DNA of 11,557 nucleotides, from positions 1 through 11,557 of the forward strand of contig CAZOPR010000018.1 in assembly GCA_964581895.1 (NCBI GenBank), written 5' to 3'. The notes below the pieces were generated by a model that was not told where the DNA came from, did no database searches, and saw only the letters and a list, made by a program, of their open reading frames with translations. The first letter of the stretch is position 1. Every line of letters starts with the position of its first letter. The stretch comes from Exilispira sp964581895 (lineage in GTDB: Bacteria; Spirochaetota; JAAYUW01). A program made the position numbers and the translations under genes. Of this stretch, positions 1-7,095 are shown piece by piece.

Positions 1-1
1 T

Positions 2-376
2 AGATTAACATTTATATATGATCCCTTGCTTTTTTCTTTAACCCCACAGATAACGGCAAATTATAATATTCCACATCTTATTGAAGAAAAAGATGACTGG
101 ACACAACAGTATAGCATCTTGTGCAAATTTAATCTAACAATTGTATTTAATAGTATTTTATCTACTTCAATAACAATTACACCAACTATTATATTTCCCA
201 AGATAAAGGAGTTCGAATCTATTGAAGGGTATGAATTGTATAAATATAGCATAAGTGGACAGTTTAATATAAATCTAAGGATAAGTGAAAATATATCTTC
301 TGGTTTATCTATTTCAAGTAATCTATCTGGATATTTAATACCAGAATTTGAAGTATATCTTACTTTAAGGGGGTAA
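2..376 (+). CDS. C-terminal part of a beta-strand-rich surface / outer-membrane protein (5' end outside window)
   Basis: The reading frame is open from the left edge to the TAA at 374-376, so this is the 3' end of a longer gene. A TTG at 26 could be taken as a start but has no ribosome binding site and the frame continues upstream, so I treat it as internal. The visible ~124 residues alternate polar and hydrophobic positions in successive strands (for example QYSILCKFNLTIVF, YSISGQFNINLRI) and end FEVYLTLRG, which fits the last strands of a beta-barrel or another beta-sandwich surface protein. I recognise no named family. Bases 145-293 recur at 11409-11557, so the protein belongs to a small repeated family. 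Coding is well supported because half of the differences between the copies are synonymous; the outer-membrane location is inference. Confidence 0.65.
   Translation, partial: RLTFIYDPLLFSLTPQITANYNIPHLIEEKDDWTQQYSILCKFNLTIVFNSILSTSITITPTIIFPKIKEFESIEGYELYKYSISGQFNINLRISENISSGLSISSNLSGYLIPEFEVYLTLRG
145..293 (+). repeat. 149-bp direct repeat, copy 1 (inside surface protein gene)
   Basis: This segment matches 11409-11557 with about ten substitutions and no gaps (counted by eye, roughly 93% identity), in the same orientation and the same reading frame. The match stops abruptly on its left side; on the right it is cut by the window edge. Three of the differences change residues (T to I, T to S, G to E), five or six are synonymous, so both copies have been under coding selection or were homogenised recently. 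Confidence 0.9.
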
Positions 377-736
377 GGATTTAGTTAGTAAATGAAATTT
401 TCAAAGGAAATGAAAATAACCAATAATACTTTGTAAGACAAAGCTTTAAAGTAGTAAAGAAAGCTTGGGCAATTTATATGCCAAAAAAAGAAAAAAAATG
501 AAAATATATAATTGTATAAATAGATAGAAAAAGAAAATTAAAAGAAATGATTAAAGAGGAGGTAATAGATGGAATACACAAGTGGGTTCATTTAGGGTAA
601 AATAAGTCTAATAATGGGTTGTCTATTAATGGGTATTCAATTTCTATGCAAGAAAAGGCAAGACTAAAGTTAAAGGAAGATTGGGTTTTTGGGGAATTAA
701 AAAGCTAAAAAAAGTAAAGAATAAGGAGTTTAAAGA
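377..736. other. Gene-free stretch with decayed coding debris upstream of first small secreted protein
   Basis: No intact gene is visible. A small hairpin (CTTTGT at 429-434 with ACAAAG at 438-443) could end transcription of the preceding surface gene, but it lacks a T tract. From about 545 to 705 there is broken coding sequence (see the repeat at 545-723). Short readable pieces such as KKAWAIYMPKKEKK (about 457-500) are interrupted by stops in every frame. Confidence 0.5.
545..723 (+). pseudogene. Decayed gene remnant / repeat R1, possibly a transposase C-terminus
   Basis: Frame-aligned fragments read MIKEEVIDGIHKWVHLG then stop, followed by NNGLSINGYSISMQEKARLK and LKEDWVFGELKS then stop. 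The last 75 bp (649-723) recur at 2429-2503 with about five differences, and weaker similarity extends through the rest of the two copies. The VFGELK ending resembles the end of some DDE transposases, but that assignment is weak. Both copies lie directly upstream of a small secreted protein gene, and the repeat stops just before its ribosome binding site. It may be insertion-sequence debris carried along in module duplication, or a retained leader with a regulatory role. Confidence 0.5.
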
Positions 737-1126
737 ATGAAAAAAGCATTTATAATTTTATTAGTTCTTGTTCTATTTATATCTTTTCCTATATTCGCAG
801 CAATACCAGCACAAGAAATTGCACCTTTAGCAAATAATGATGATAACATATGGAATAATTTTACTAATTTAACTGATAATGATCTTCAAAATATAAAAGG
901 AGAAGGATGGGTAAGTATTGAAGATCCAAATTTTCATGGAGGAATGCCTGGTGCAATTTCAATTTATGAACAAGGTATTGTGATTTATATCTTTTTTGAT
1001 AGTGGTTTAGTTCAAGAATATACTACTGATGAAGCAGGAAATATAGTATTAAGTGGTTCATATTATAATACTAATAATAATAACTGGAATACATCAAATG
1101 ATGTTGGGGCAGGGTTTAAAAAATAA
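737..1126 (+). CDS. Small secreted protein 1 (signal peptide + leader-like LTxxDLxxIxG motif)
   Basis: 129 residues. The ATG is preceded by AAGGAG at 723-728, 8 nt away, a good ribosome binding site. Residues 1-21 form a Sec signal peptide (MKKAFIILLVLVLFISFPIFA) with likely cleavage after FA. Residues 29-57 align without gaps to the proteins at 2562 and 4504: AP, then 14 residues, then LTDNDLQNIKGEG (45-57). That motif resembles the LSxxELxxIxGG leaders of double-glycine bacteriocins, but here it sits behind a Sec signal rather than at the N-terminus. The C-terminal 70 residues are rich in Gly, Asn, Ser and Tyr (NTNNNNWNTSNDVGAG) and differ from the paralogues. A strong hairpin and then a secreted pseudo-peptidase follow. 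Function unknown; an exported precursor peptide is my inference. Confidence 0.8.
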   Translation: MKKAFIILLVLVLFISFPIFAAIPAQEIAPLANNDDNIWNNFTNLTDNDLQNIKGEGWVSIEDPNFHGGMPGAISIYEQGIVIYIFFDSGLVQEYTTDEAGNIVLSGSYYNTNNNNWNTSNDVGAGFKK

Positions 1127-1134
1127 TGAAAAAA

Positions 1135-1165
1135 TTGGAGGATATTTTATAAAAATATCCTCCAA
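1135..1165 (+). terminator. Perfect 14-bp hairpin between small protein 1 and its downstream gene
   Basis: Arms 1135-1148 (TTGGAGGATATTTT) and 1152-1165 pair perfectly around a 3-nt ATA loop, 8 nt after the stop codon. The following bases are A/T mixed rather than a clean T tract, so termination may be partial. Equivalent but unrelated hairpins follow the other two small genes, which suggests that the small protein is made in excess over the downstream protein. Confidence 0.75.
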
Positions 1166-1255
1166 AAATTTAATTATTGCAAGAATTTAATTATATTTTA
1201 AATTTGAAAATATCTATAAATAAATTTAGCTATCAAAATAACAGGAATATTTCAT

Positions 1256-2242
1256 ATGGAAAAATTAATAACAATAATAGGGATAATGTTAGTAATCATA
1301 TTCTTATCAGCAAACACATTAGAAAATTATAATTTTACTCAAAATAAACAAAATTTTATAATTTATAATAATAAAATAGATAATGGGATAATAAATTCTA
1401 TATTAAATTCATATTCATTTTTTATTAATTGTTTTATGAATAAAAATCACTTATCAAATTTAAAAATAGAAGATCAAGAACTTGTAATTATTTTTGTCAA
1501 AAATGGTATTGATGAAGTAGAAAAAATTAATAATAAAATCATAGATAAGATTTCAAAAAAAAGAACAAATAAAAATAAAATAAATTTTTCTAATATCATT
1601 TATGATTTAACTATAAAAGATAAAATATATATAAGAGCAATTTATCTTCCATTGCAAGATTGCATTATTATAAATATGAAACCATTTAAAGAAATAACTT
1701 TTCCTACAATTCCTATAAATTGTCTTTTATTGTCCGAATATAATCACTATTTGATTTCCAAGAACTTAGAAAAAAATTTTGAAAAAAGGTATATAGATTT
1801 CTATGAAAAACAAAAGTTCGATTATGACTTGCATAAAATCAAATATTTATTTGATGAAGCAATAACGCATTTTTTAAGTAATTATATTTTTCTTTCTTAT
1901 AAAAACATAGAAGAAATAGTGCAAATAAAAGATTATATATTAAATATAGATACTTTTAATTCATATTCTAATTTTACAAAAACTGCAAAATCAAGTTTAT
2001 TAAAGATAAAACCACTACATGAATTCTTTATGGGTGCATTAGTTACAGAGGATTTGTTGATATACTATTTATCTTTATTTTGTTATATAAAAGACAAATA
2101 TGGTTTTGGAAAAATTTCAGTTTTCATAAACTATTTATACAATATTAAATTTAATTCAATTGAAGAAATTATAAAAAACATTTTTCAAAAAGAAGAATCT
2201 AGTTTTTATATAGAATGGGAAGAATATACTATGAATATGTAA
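1256..2242 (+). CDS. Secreted peptidase-MA (gluzincin)-like protein lacking the first zinc histidine
   Basis: 328 residues. The start has AGGA at 1243-1246, 9 nt upstream. Residues 1-19 are a signal peptide (ends IIFLSA). The core reads LLLSEYNHYLISKNL (157-171), which occupies the position of HExxH but has Ser for the first His (S160-E161-Y-N-H164). It is followed 35 residues later by FDEAITHFLSNY (199-210), the usual site of the third, Glu ligand (as in the NEGLAEY motif). The C-terminal region (YGFGKISVFINYL, SIEEIIKNIF, EWEEY at the end) matches the helical tail typical of peptidase-MA-like proteins. With one zinc ligand gone it is probably catalytically inactive. Closest relative in the window is 7096-8133. 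The family placement is from motif recognition, without a database search. Confidence 0.7.
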   Translation: MEKLITIIGIMLVIIFLSANTLENYNFTQNKQNFIIYNNKIDNGIINSILNSYSFFINCFMNKNHLSNLKIEDQELVIIFVKNGIDEVEKINNKIIDKISKKRTNKNKINFSNIIYDLTIKDKIYIRAIYLPLQDCIIINMKPFKEITFPTIPINCLLLSEYNHYLISKNLEKNFEKRYIDFYEKQKFDYDLHKIKYLFDEAITHFLSNYIFLSYKNIEEIVQIKDYILNIDTFNSYSNFTKTAKSSLLKIKPLHEFFMGALVTEDLLIYYLSLFCYIKDKYGFGKISVFINYLYNIKFNSIEEIIKNIFQKEESSFYIEWEEYTMNM

Positions 2243-2561
2243 ATAATATCTATTATTAAGTTATACTTATTATATTTTTTGCTTACATATATTTTTTAAA
2301 AAATTTTCTATAATTTTTGTGATGCAAAATAACGTAGAAATAAAGTTAAAGGAGTTTAATTATGGAATATAAAAGTGTATTTGTTTAGAATATGACAAAA
2401 ATCTTTCATTTGTTAGTCAATTGTTATTCAAGAAAAAGCAAAACTAAAGTTAATGGAAGATTGTGTTTTGGGGGAATTAAAAAGCTAAAAAAAGTAAAGA
2501 ATATAAATTAAAAAAGTAAAGACAAAAAATTAAATAAAATAAACAAAAGGAGATTGAGAAA
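2243..2561. other. Intergenic stretch: AT-rich segment then repeat R2
   Basis: There is no gene here. The first ~95 bases are extremely AT-rich and include a TATAAT at 2309-2314 that could be a -10 element, but no -35 box lies at proper spacing. The rest is repeat copy R2 and an A-rich spacer ending in the ribosome binding site AAGGAG at 2547-2552 for the next gene. Confidence 0.5.
2340..2503 (+). pseudogene. Decayed gene remnant / repeat R2 (second copy of R1)
   Basis: This is homologous to 545-723. The best part, 2429-2503, differs from 649-723 at about five positions and reads IQEKAKLKLMEDCVLGELKS then stop, in register with R1. Upstream similarity (for example ATGGAATA followed by AAGTG, then TTTAG) is clear but gapped. 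It has no intact frame. Like R1 it lies just upstream of a small secreted protein gene, so it was probably duplicated with the module. Confidence 0.6.
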
Positions 2562-2879
2562 ATGAAAAATAGTATTATATTTTTATTAGGTTTAGTTTTA
2601 TTATTTTCTATACCTACCCTTGCATCAACACCAGAAAATGAGAATGCACCAGCTATGACAAGCGAGGACCAACAGTTTATGGGGTTGACACAGTTAAGTG
2701 AAGAGGAGTTGATGAAGATTTCTGGAAATATTATTCTTGATCAAACCACAGGAGAGCCACCAACAAATACAATTGTGATTTATGATTATGAAACACATGA
2801 ATATATTGAAGTAACCCAAACATATAATTCTAATACAGGTGAATGGACTCCTGACTATGGTCCATCTGACAATTGGTAG
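2562..2879 (+). CDS. Small secreted protein 2 (signal peptide + LSEEELMKISG leader-like motif)
   Basis: 105 residues, ATG 9 nt after AAGGAG (2547-2552). Signal peptide residues 1-21 (MKNSIIFLLGLVLLFSIPTLA), likely cut after TLA. Residues 22-44 form an acidic propeptide-like stretch (STPENENAPA, SEDQQF) nearly identical to that of the protein at 4504, including a 29-bp exact DNA match (2625-2653 with 4537-4565). Then comes LSEEELMKISGN (45-56), very close to a classic double-glycine leader ending but with G-N instead of G-G. The remaining ~50 residues are acidic and polar (EPPTNTIVIYDYETHEYIE, SNTGEWTPDYGPSDNW) and unlike the paralogues except for an IVIY stretch shared with protein 1. A hairpin and a secreted zincin-like protein follow. 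Function unknown; a secreted precursor is inferred from the conserved front and variable back. Confidence 0.8.
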   Translation: MKNSIIFLLGLVLLFSIPTLASTPENENAPAMTSEDQQFMGLTQLSEEELMKISGNIILDQTTGEPPTNTIVIYDYETHEYIEVTQTYNSNTGEWTPDYGPSDNW

Positions 2880-2898
2880 TATATTTAATCAACTTTTA

Positions 2899-2935
2899 TT
2901 AATTCGCTGGGTTTAAAAAAAACCCAGCGAATTAA
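2899..2935 (+). terminator. Perfect 16-bp hairpin between small protein 2 and its downstream gene
   Basis: Arms 2899-2914 (TTAATTCGCTGGGTTT) and 2920-2935 pair perfectly around AAAAA, 20 nt after the stop codon. This is the most GC-rich patch in the surrounding intergenic DNA. The downstream DNA is A/T mixed (ATTATTATTTTATAT). It is a likely full or partial transcription terminator before the gene at 2988. Confidence 0.8.
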
Positions 2936-2987
2936 ATTATTATTTTATATCTATAACATAAAAATTAATTTTTGATAGAGGAAATTT

Positions 2988-4334
2988 ATGAAAAAGATTT
3001 TATTGATATTTGTTTTATTTATTTTTTGTTTTATTTTGTTTTCATTTGATCAAAATGAAAATTATTTCTATAATGATATAGAAAAATATAAAATAATGGT
3101 TGAAGATAAAAGCATAAATATAAATCAAATAGAAATGCAGCTTGCACTTTTTTCAATAATTGAATATTATCCAGAAGATACTCAACTTTCAGAACTATAT
3201 AAAGAATTTTATGATGAAAATAAAAAAGATATAGATGAAATAAGAAAAGGTTTTATTACATATATAACAAATCGTTTAGATTCTTTTAAAAATATAACTA
3301 CAAAAGTTGGTGATAAATCAATCAGTGTATATAAAATATTAAATAAATCAGTCGAGGTTGATCCCAAAACATATGAAGATGTTCTTGATAAACTTATTTA
3401 TAAAATAATAGGAATAAATTTTTTAGCTATTATTACTGGCAGTGAACCTAATTTTAATAATGATCTAAAATTCAAAAGATCTACAATTATTCCACTTAAA
3501 TATATCATTGTAAATTATGATAGAATATATAATTTAATACATAAAGGTAATATATATGAAAAAATTGAAAATTATTATGGAAAAATTATAAAAAATATTG
3601 AAGAAAAGTATAAAATGTTAAATATTTTTAGTATGTTTCAAATTCCTCTTGACTCATCTCATAAAGTAAATATTAAACTTTTTTTCCCTTCAAAAAAATT
3701 ATCAACTTTCGATGTGCATGGGTGCAATGCTAAGGTTAATAATAAAAATTATGTATTGATAATATATAATGGAATGGATGATTTAAGTACAATTTCCATA
3801 TTACTTCATGAAATTTTTAACCTATATGATAATTTTTATTATGATTATCATTCCAATCAGGAAAATGAAATCAAAAAAGGTGATCAACCGATAGGAGCAT
3901 ATTTAACTAATTTAGTTATGATTAATATTGAAAATAAATTAAAAGAATTAACTTTAGATGAAAAAACTAATATTATAAATAAATTGAAGGAATATACAAA
4001 ATACGCATATAATAAATTTCCATATCATGAAATGTTTGCAAGTGTTGGATCATTTTATGCATTGCTTAAAGCAGGATATTCTTTTAATGATGTTTTGATT
4101 GGAAGAGAAGGTGTAGAAAATATACTTACAATTTTTTATAAATATTTATTTGAAGAAACTGAAAAGGAAAATATTGATTTTACAAAATATTATTTTCTTG
4201 ATCAAAATTTTTCACATAATTATTTAAAGGAGAAATTAGACTATTTTATTATAAATAAAATTCCAGATATATTGTTGAATAATAAAATTTATCTATATGG
4301 CGAAAATGTTATTGAAAACTTTCTTTTTAAATAA
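2988..4334 (+). CDS. Secreted zincin-like protein with degenerate HExxN motif
   Basis: 448 residues. The start has AGAGGA at 2977-2982, 5 nt upstream. An N-terminal signal peptide (MKKILLIFVLFIFCFILFSF) directs export. The mid-protein motif ILLHEIFNLYDNF (271-283) has H274 and E275, but Asn278 replaces the second zinc His. About 70 residues later, FPYHEMFASVGSFYALLKAGY (344-364) aligns with FSEISADIYALYFLKKYY of the protein at 4965, the probable third-ligand helix (E348). The two proteins are diverged paralogues with similar layout: helical N-terminal half, zincin motif about two thirds along. Loss of one zinc ligand suggests an inactive peptidase that may bind rather than cut. The family name is not certain. 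It is preceded by small protein 2 and a hairpin, and is probably expressed at a lower level by read-through. Confidence 0.7.
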   Translation: MKKILLIFVLFIFCFILFSFDQNENYFYNDIEKYKIMVEDKSININQIEMQLALFSIIEYYPEDTQLSELYKEFYDENKKDIDEIRKGFITYITNRLDSFKNITTKVGDKSISVYKILNKSVEVDPKTYEDVLDKLIYKIIGINFLAIITGSEPNFNNDLKFKRSTIIPLKYIIVNYDRIYNLIHKGNIYEKIENYYGKIIKNIEEKYKMLNIFSMFQIPLDSSHKVNIKLFFPSKKLSTFDVHGCNAKVNNKNYVLIIYNGMDDLSTISILLHEIFNLYDNFYYDYHSNQENEIKKGDQPIGAYLTNLVMINIENKLKELTLDEKTNIINKLKEYTKYAYNKFPYHEMFASVGSFYALLKAGYSFNDVLIGREGVENILTIFYKYLFEETEKENIDFTKYYFLDQNFSHNYLKEKLDYFIINKIPDILLNNKIYLYGENVIENFLFK

Positions 4335-4503
4335 TAAACTATTGGATTAAAAAATGGACTATTAAAATATTCGAAATTATCTAGTGATGATTAATTTTTA
4401 TCTTTTTATTTTTTTTATAGTTATAAATAATTTAAAATAATTTATTTCACAAAGCAAAAGAAATATTTATATTTATATAAAAACTATTATTATTATTTTA
4501 ACA
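4335..4503. other. AT-rich intergenic stretch; no R-type repeat, contains decayed 5' end of small protein 3
   Basis: Unlike the two earlier modules, no copy of the R1/R2 repeat is visible. From 4447 the frame of the following gene is open, and ATA AAA ACT ATT at 4477-4488 lies where ATG-Lys would be expected by comparison with small protein 2. I see no ribosome binding site. Confidence 0.4.
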
Positions 4504-4833
4504 ATGTTATTTTTTATGGCAATTCCTGAACTTGCTTCAACACCAGAAAATGAGAATGCACCAGCGGTAGCAAGCGAGGATCAACAGTTTTTAGATTTAA
4601 ATATTCTTAGTGAAGAAGAGTTGATTGAAATTTATGTAAATGCAATTCCTATAGATGGTTCTGGAACTGTAGTTTATAATCCAAATACTGGTAATCTTAT
4701 AAATACATCTAATGGGAAAGTATTTAAACCACTTTCAGATTTTGAAATTTTGTTAATTTATTTAAGTTTAGTGGAAGGTGGATTAACACGCTTCAGAAGG
4801 GTTAATAGCGACAACTATAATAGTTCAAGATAA
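4504..4833 (+). CDS. Small secreted protein 3, probably decaying (start and leader motif damaged)
   Basis: From the first available ATG (4504) the product is 109 residues, but that start cuts the signal peptide in half (MLFFMAIPELA). Reading the frame upstream gives KTIIIILTMLFFMAIPELA, a full signal peptide, with ATA at 4477-4479 where an ATG is expected and no ribosome binding site. It shares STPENENAPA and SEDQQF with small protein 2, in part at 100% DNA identity. The motif is LSEEELIEIYVN, so the ISG of the other copy has become IYV. The C-terminus (NPNTGNLINTSNGKVFKPLSDFEILLIYLS, ending in a basic RFRRV patch) is unrelated to the others. It may be a pseudogene, or it may use a non-ATG start. 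A hairpin and the only zincin with intact HExxH follow. Confidence 0.55.
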   Translation: MLFFMAIPELASTPENENAPAVASEDQQFLDLNILSEEELIEIYVNAIPIDGSGTVVYNPNTGNLINTSNGKVFKPLSDFEILLIYLSLVEGGLTRFRRVNSDNYNSSR

Positions 4834-4881
4834 TAAAACTGAAGGTAATCTTTTTGTAATGGATTAAAAAGTAATTAAATT

Positions 4882-4934
4882 AATAGTAGTGTGAATTAAG
4901 ATTTTATATTTAAATCAAGATTCACACTACTATT
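4882..4934 (+). terminator. Long hairpin between small protein 3 and its downstream gene
   Basis: Outer arms 4882-4896 (AATAGTAGTGTGAAT) and 4920-4934 pair perfectly over 15 bp. After a 3x3 internal loop, GATT (4900-4903) pairs with AATC (4913-4916). Short T runs follow (TTTTATATTTT). It holds the same position as the hairpins at 1135 and 2899 although the sequences are unrelated. Likely terminator or attenuator. Confidence 0.75.
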
Positions 4935-4964
4935 TTATATTTTAAAATAAACAAGGATAGCCTA

Positions 4965-6395
4965 ATGAAAATTAATCAAAAATTTAAGAGTAAGTTTTTA
5001 ATATGTATAGGCTTGATTTTTATAATTATACTCTTTGTCTCATATAAAACTTACGAATATAAAATAGATGATGAAATACCAATATTGAAGACTATCTATA
5101 GTATTAATATTAATGACAAAATTATTAATATATCTTTATCTTATCCTAATATTATAATGGATCTAATAACAATTTCAAGATCAAATGATGAATTAGAATT
5201 ATTTCCAAAAGAATTAAATTCTAAGATATTTTCAATAATAACAAAAGATGAAATAAATAATTTTATAAGAGAAAAAAAATACGAAAGCAAATTAAAAGAA
5301 TTAAATATTTATAAAAAAGATATTGTTATACAAAGTTTAGATTTTTTTTTGCCCTTTATTATATTTCAATCTATTATTGATAGTGGAGGTAAGATAAATA
5401 ATAAGGATGAAATATTGATATTTCAATCTTTTATAAGTTATGATTTTAGGATTTCTTATGAAATATATAAAAATTTCTTTATAGAATTCAAATATAAAAT
5501 ATCTAAAATTATGGAAATATTAGAAAATTGTTTATTTTTATATAACGAAAAATATAATATGGATCAATTAATAAAACTAAATTATAATAATTTAAAATTA
5601 ACTGAAAATTGTAATATTATATTAAATTTTCAATTATATAATAAAACAAGAGATAAAATAATAGATCAAGCATCTAGTTTTTTTAAAATGGATATTAATC
5701 ATTATAAATTATTTTTGGAAAAATTAAATTTAGGAATGAAGTTTCTAAATCAAATTAATTATGATAATTATTTAAAATTTTATGATGGGAATTATATAAT
5801 TACTAATTTTCCAATTATTAATGATGATGTTTTATATTATGATTCATTTGTTTATGAAATAACGCATGAATTTTTTCATTTATTCCAAGATTCAGAGGAG
5901 CTTTATAACAAATTAATAGATAATTGCTCAACTGATTTACAAATAAAAAGCCAAATTGATCTTTTAATTTTAGAAATTGATAAATTTTATGAAAATAATA
6001 AAGAAGAAATAAACAAAATCTATTTTTTAAATAATATATTTAATATTTATAATAATCATAAATCAATAGAGTGTATATCGAATAATTATATTTTTACCTT
6101 TTTATTATTTGACATATCTTCTTTTTCTGAAATAAGTGCAGACATATATGCACTTTATTTTTTAAAAAAATATTATCCTGATGCAAAACCTCATTTTTTT
6201 TATATTACTGAAAAGTTTTTAAAAGAGACGGATATTGATCAAAAATTAAATATAAATAACGATATACTTGATATAAATTTATGGAAAGAGATATTAAAAA
6301 GTTATATAACATTTTGCTTAAATAATATTCAAGCTTTTGAGAAAATTAAAGAAAAATTAGATAATATGAACAATAGTATTAATGTGATTCCTTAA
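4965..6395 (+). CDS. Membrane-anchored or secreted zinc metallopeptidase-like protein with intact HExxH
   Basis: 476 residues. AAGGA at 4953-4957 lies 7 nt before the ATG. Lys-rich N-terminus and hydrophobic residues 10-26 (KFLICIGLIFIIILFVS) form a signal peptide or membrane anchor with no obvious cleavage site. The active-site motif is YEITHEFFHLF (297-307): H301, E302, H305. The likely third ligand is E389 in SFSEISADIYALYFL (385-399), the E-x-x-A-D arrangement of gluzincin-type proteins. The spacing of ~84 residues is long, and the insert is helical and Lys/Asn-rich. It is a paralogue of 2988-4334, which lacks the second His. It is the only member of the four large proteins with all three zinc ligands, so it is the best candidate for a working protease in this array. 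A substrate among the nearby small secreted proteins is an inference. Confidence 0.75.
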   Translation: MKINQKFKSKFLICIGLIFIIILFVSYKTYEYKIDDEIPILKTIYSININDKIINISLSYPNIIMDLITISRSNDELELFPKELNSKIFSIITKDEINNFIREKKYESKLKELNIYKKDIVIQSLDFFLPFIIFQSIIDSGGKINNKDEILIFQSFISYDFRISYEIYKNFFIEFKYKISKIMEILENCLFLYNEKYNMDQLIKLNYNNLKLTENCNIILNFQLYNKTRDKIIDQASSFFKMDINHYKLFLEKLNLGMKFLNQINYDNYLKFYDGNYIITNFPIINDDVLYYDSFVYEITHEFFHLFQDSEELYNKLIDNCSTDLQIKSQIDLLILEIDKFYENNKEEINKIYFLNNIFNIYNNHKSIECISNNYIFTFLLFDISSFSEISADIYALYFLKKYYPDAKPHFFYITEKFLKETDIDQKLNINNDILDINLWKEILKSYITFCLNNIQAFEKIKEKLDNMNNSINVIP

Positions 6396-7095
6396 AAAAG
6401 GTTAATATCTGTTTAAAAAAAAAATCAATAAAAAAGTAAACTAAATATAGTAAAAATAAGGGATAAAATATGTTTACTGAAAACAAAAAATATCGAGAAG
6501 AAAAATTATTTGATTTTCACAAAAATTTTCTTACTCAGTAGCATTGGGAAAAATTAGATGCTGGTTGAAGAAAAAAATTTTATGATAAAATTTATTAAAT
6601 ATTGATGGTAGTATATTTTCAAAAATATAGCAAAGTAAAAGTAAAGGAATATTATAATATTAAAAGAAAATTGTAATAGTACAAAAATACTTATAAAGAA
6701 TTGCAAAAAAATGTTAATGAATTGAATAAAAAAATAATTATAAAATATAATATAAGCCATAAAGAACAACAATTAGGTTATATGATAACAAAGATATTAA
6801 AAGTTATTTTATTCAAAGTCCACAGATCCCAAAGCGACTTATCGTAAGAAAGGTAAAATTGAAAGTAAAGGATATTTGTCTTATTAAAAAAGGGAAAAAC
6901 AATTATTACATGAAAGTAAAAAAGTCATATTTAAGGAAAATTAATATCTTAAAATCGCTAAATGATAATATTAAAAATAAAGTTTTACAGTTTGAAATAT
7001 TAAAACTCACTTTTTTCAAGTATAACATTTAATAAAAATAAAAAAAAATATAGAAACTTTATTAAACATTATTATAAAAAAGGAATGAAATTAAA
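6396..7095. other. 700-bp stretch without an intact gene, mostly transposase debris
   Basis: After the zincin gene there is an A-rich spacer. Decayed transposase sequence then runs from 6470 to about 6900 and possibly to 7031. No small secreted protein of the array type is recognisable, although its position would be here, upstream of the fourth large protein. No strong hairpin is visible before 7096. Confidence 0.55.
6470..7031 (+). pseudogene. Decayed transposase (DDE family, several frameshifts and stops)
   Basis: A good ribosome binding site (AAGGGAT, 6458-6464) precedes an ATG whose frame (MFTENKKYREEKLFDFHKNF) stops at 6541. Further pieces in shifting frames read KKFYDKIY, NIDGSIFSK, ELNKKIIIKYNISHKEQQL, then IQS (6811-6819) and, after a +/-1 shift, TDPKATYRKKGKIESKGYL (from 6822). 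Their order and the IQS-TDPxATYRKKG-x-SKGY signature fit my memory of a widespread group of bacterial transposases related to IS1182-like elements. I cannot verify the exact family. No terminal inverted repeats were found. It is an old insertion that may have removed the small-protein partner of the fourth module. Confidence 0.55.

Noticed and set aside
61..252. 63-codon frame on the - strand
   Set aside because: It is antisense to the repeated surface-protein block, and the same mirror frame appears at 11334-11516. There is no ribosome binding site, and the + strand shows synonymous differences that support coding there.
545..2503. CRISPR-like repetition
   Set aside because: There are only two copies of the element 1.8 kb apart and no short regularly spaced repeats.
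6554..6772. 72-codon hydrophobic frame on the - strand
   Set aside because: It is a run of Phe/Ile/Tyr from A-rich transposase debris on the other strand; no ribosome binding site is visible.
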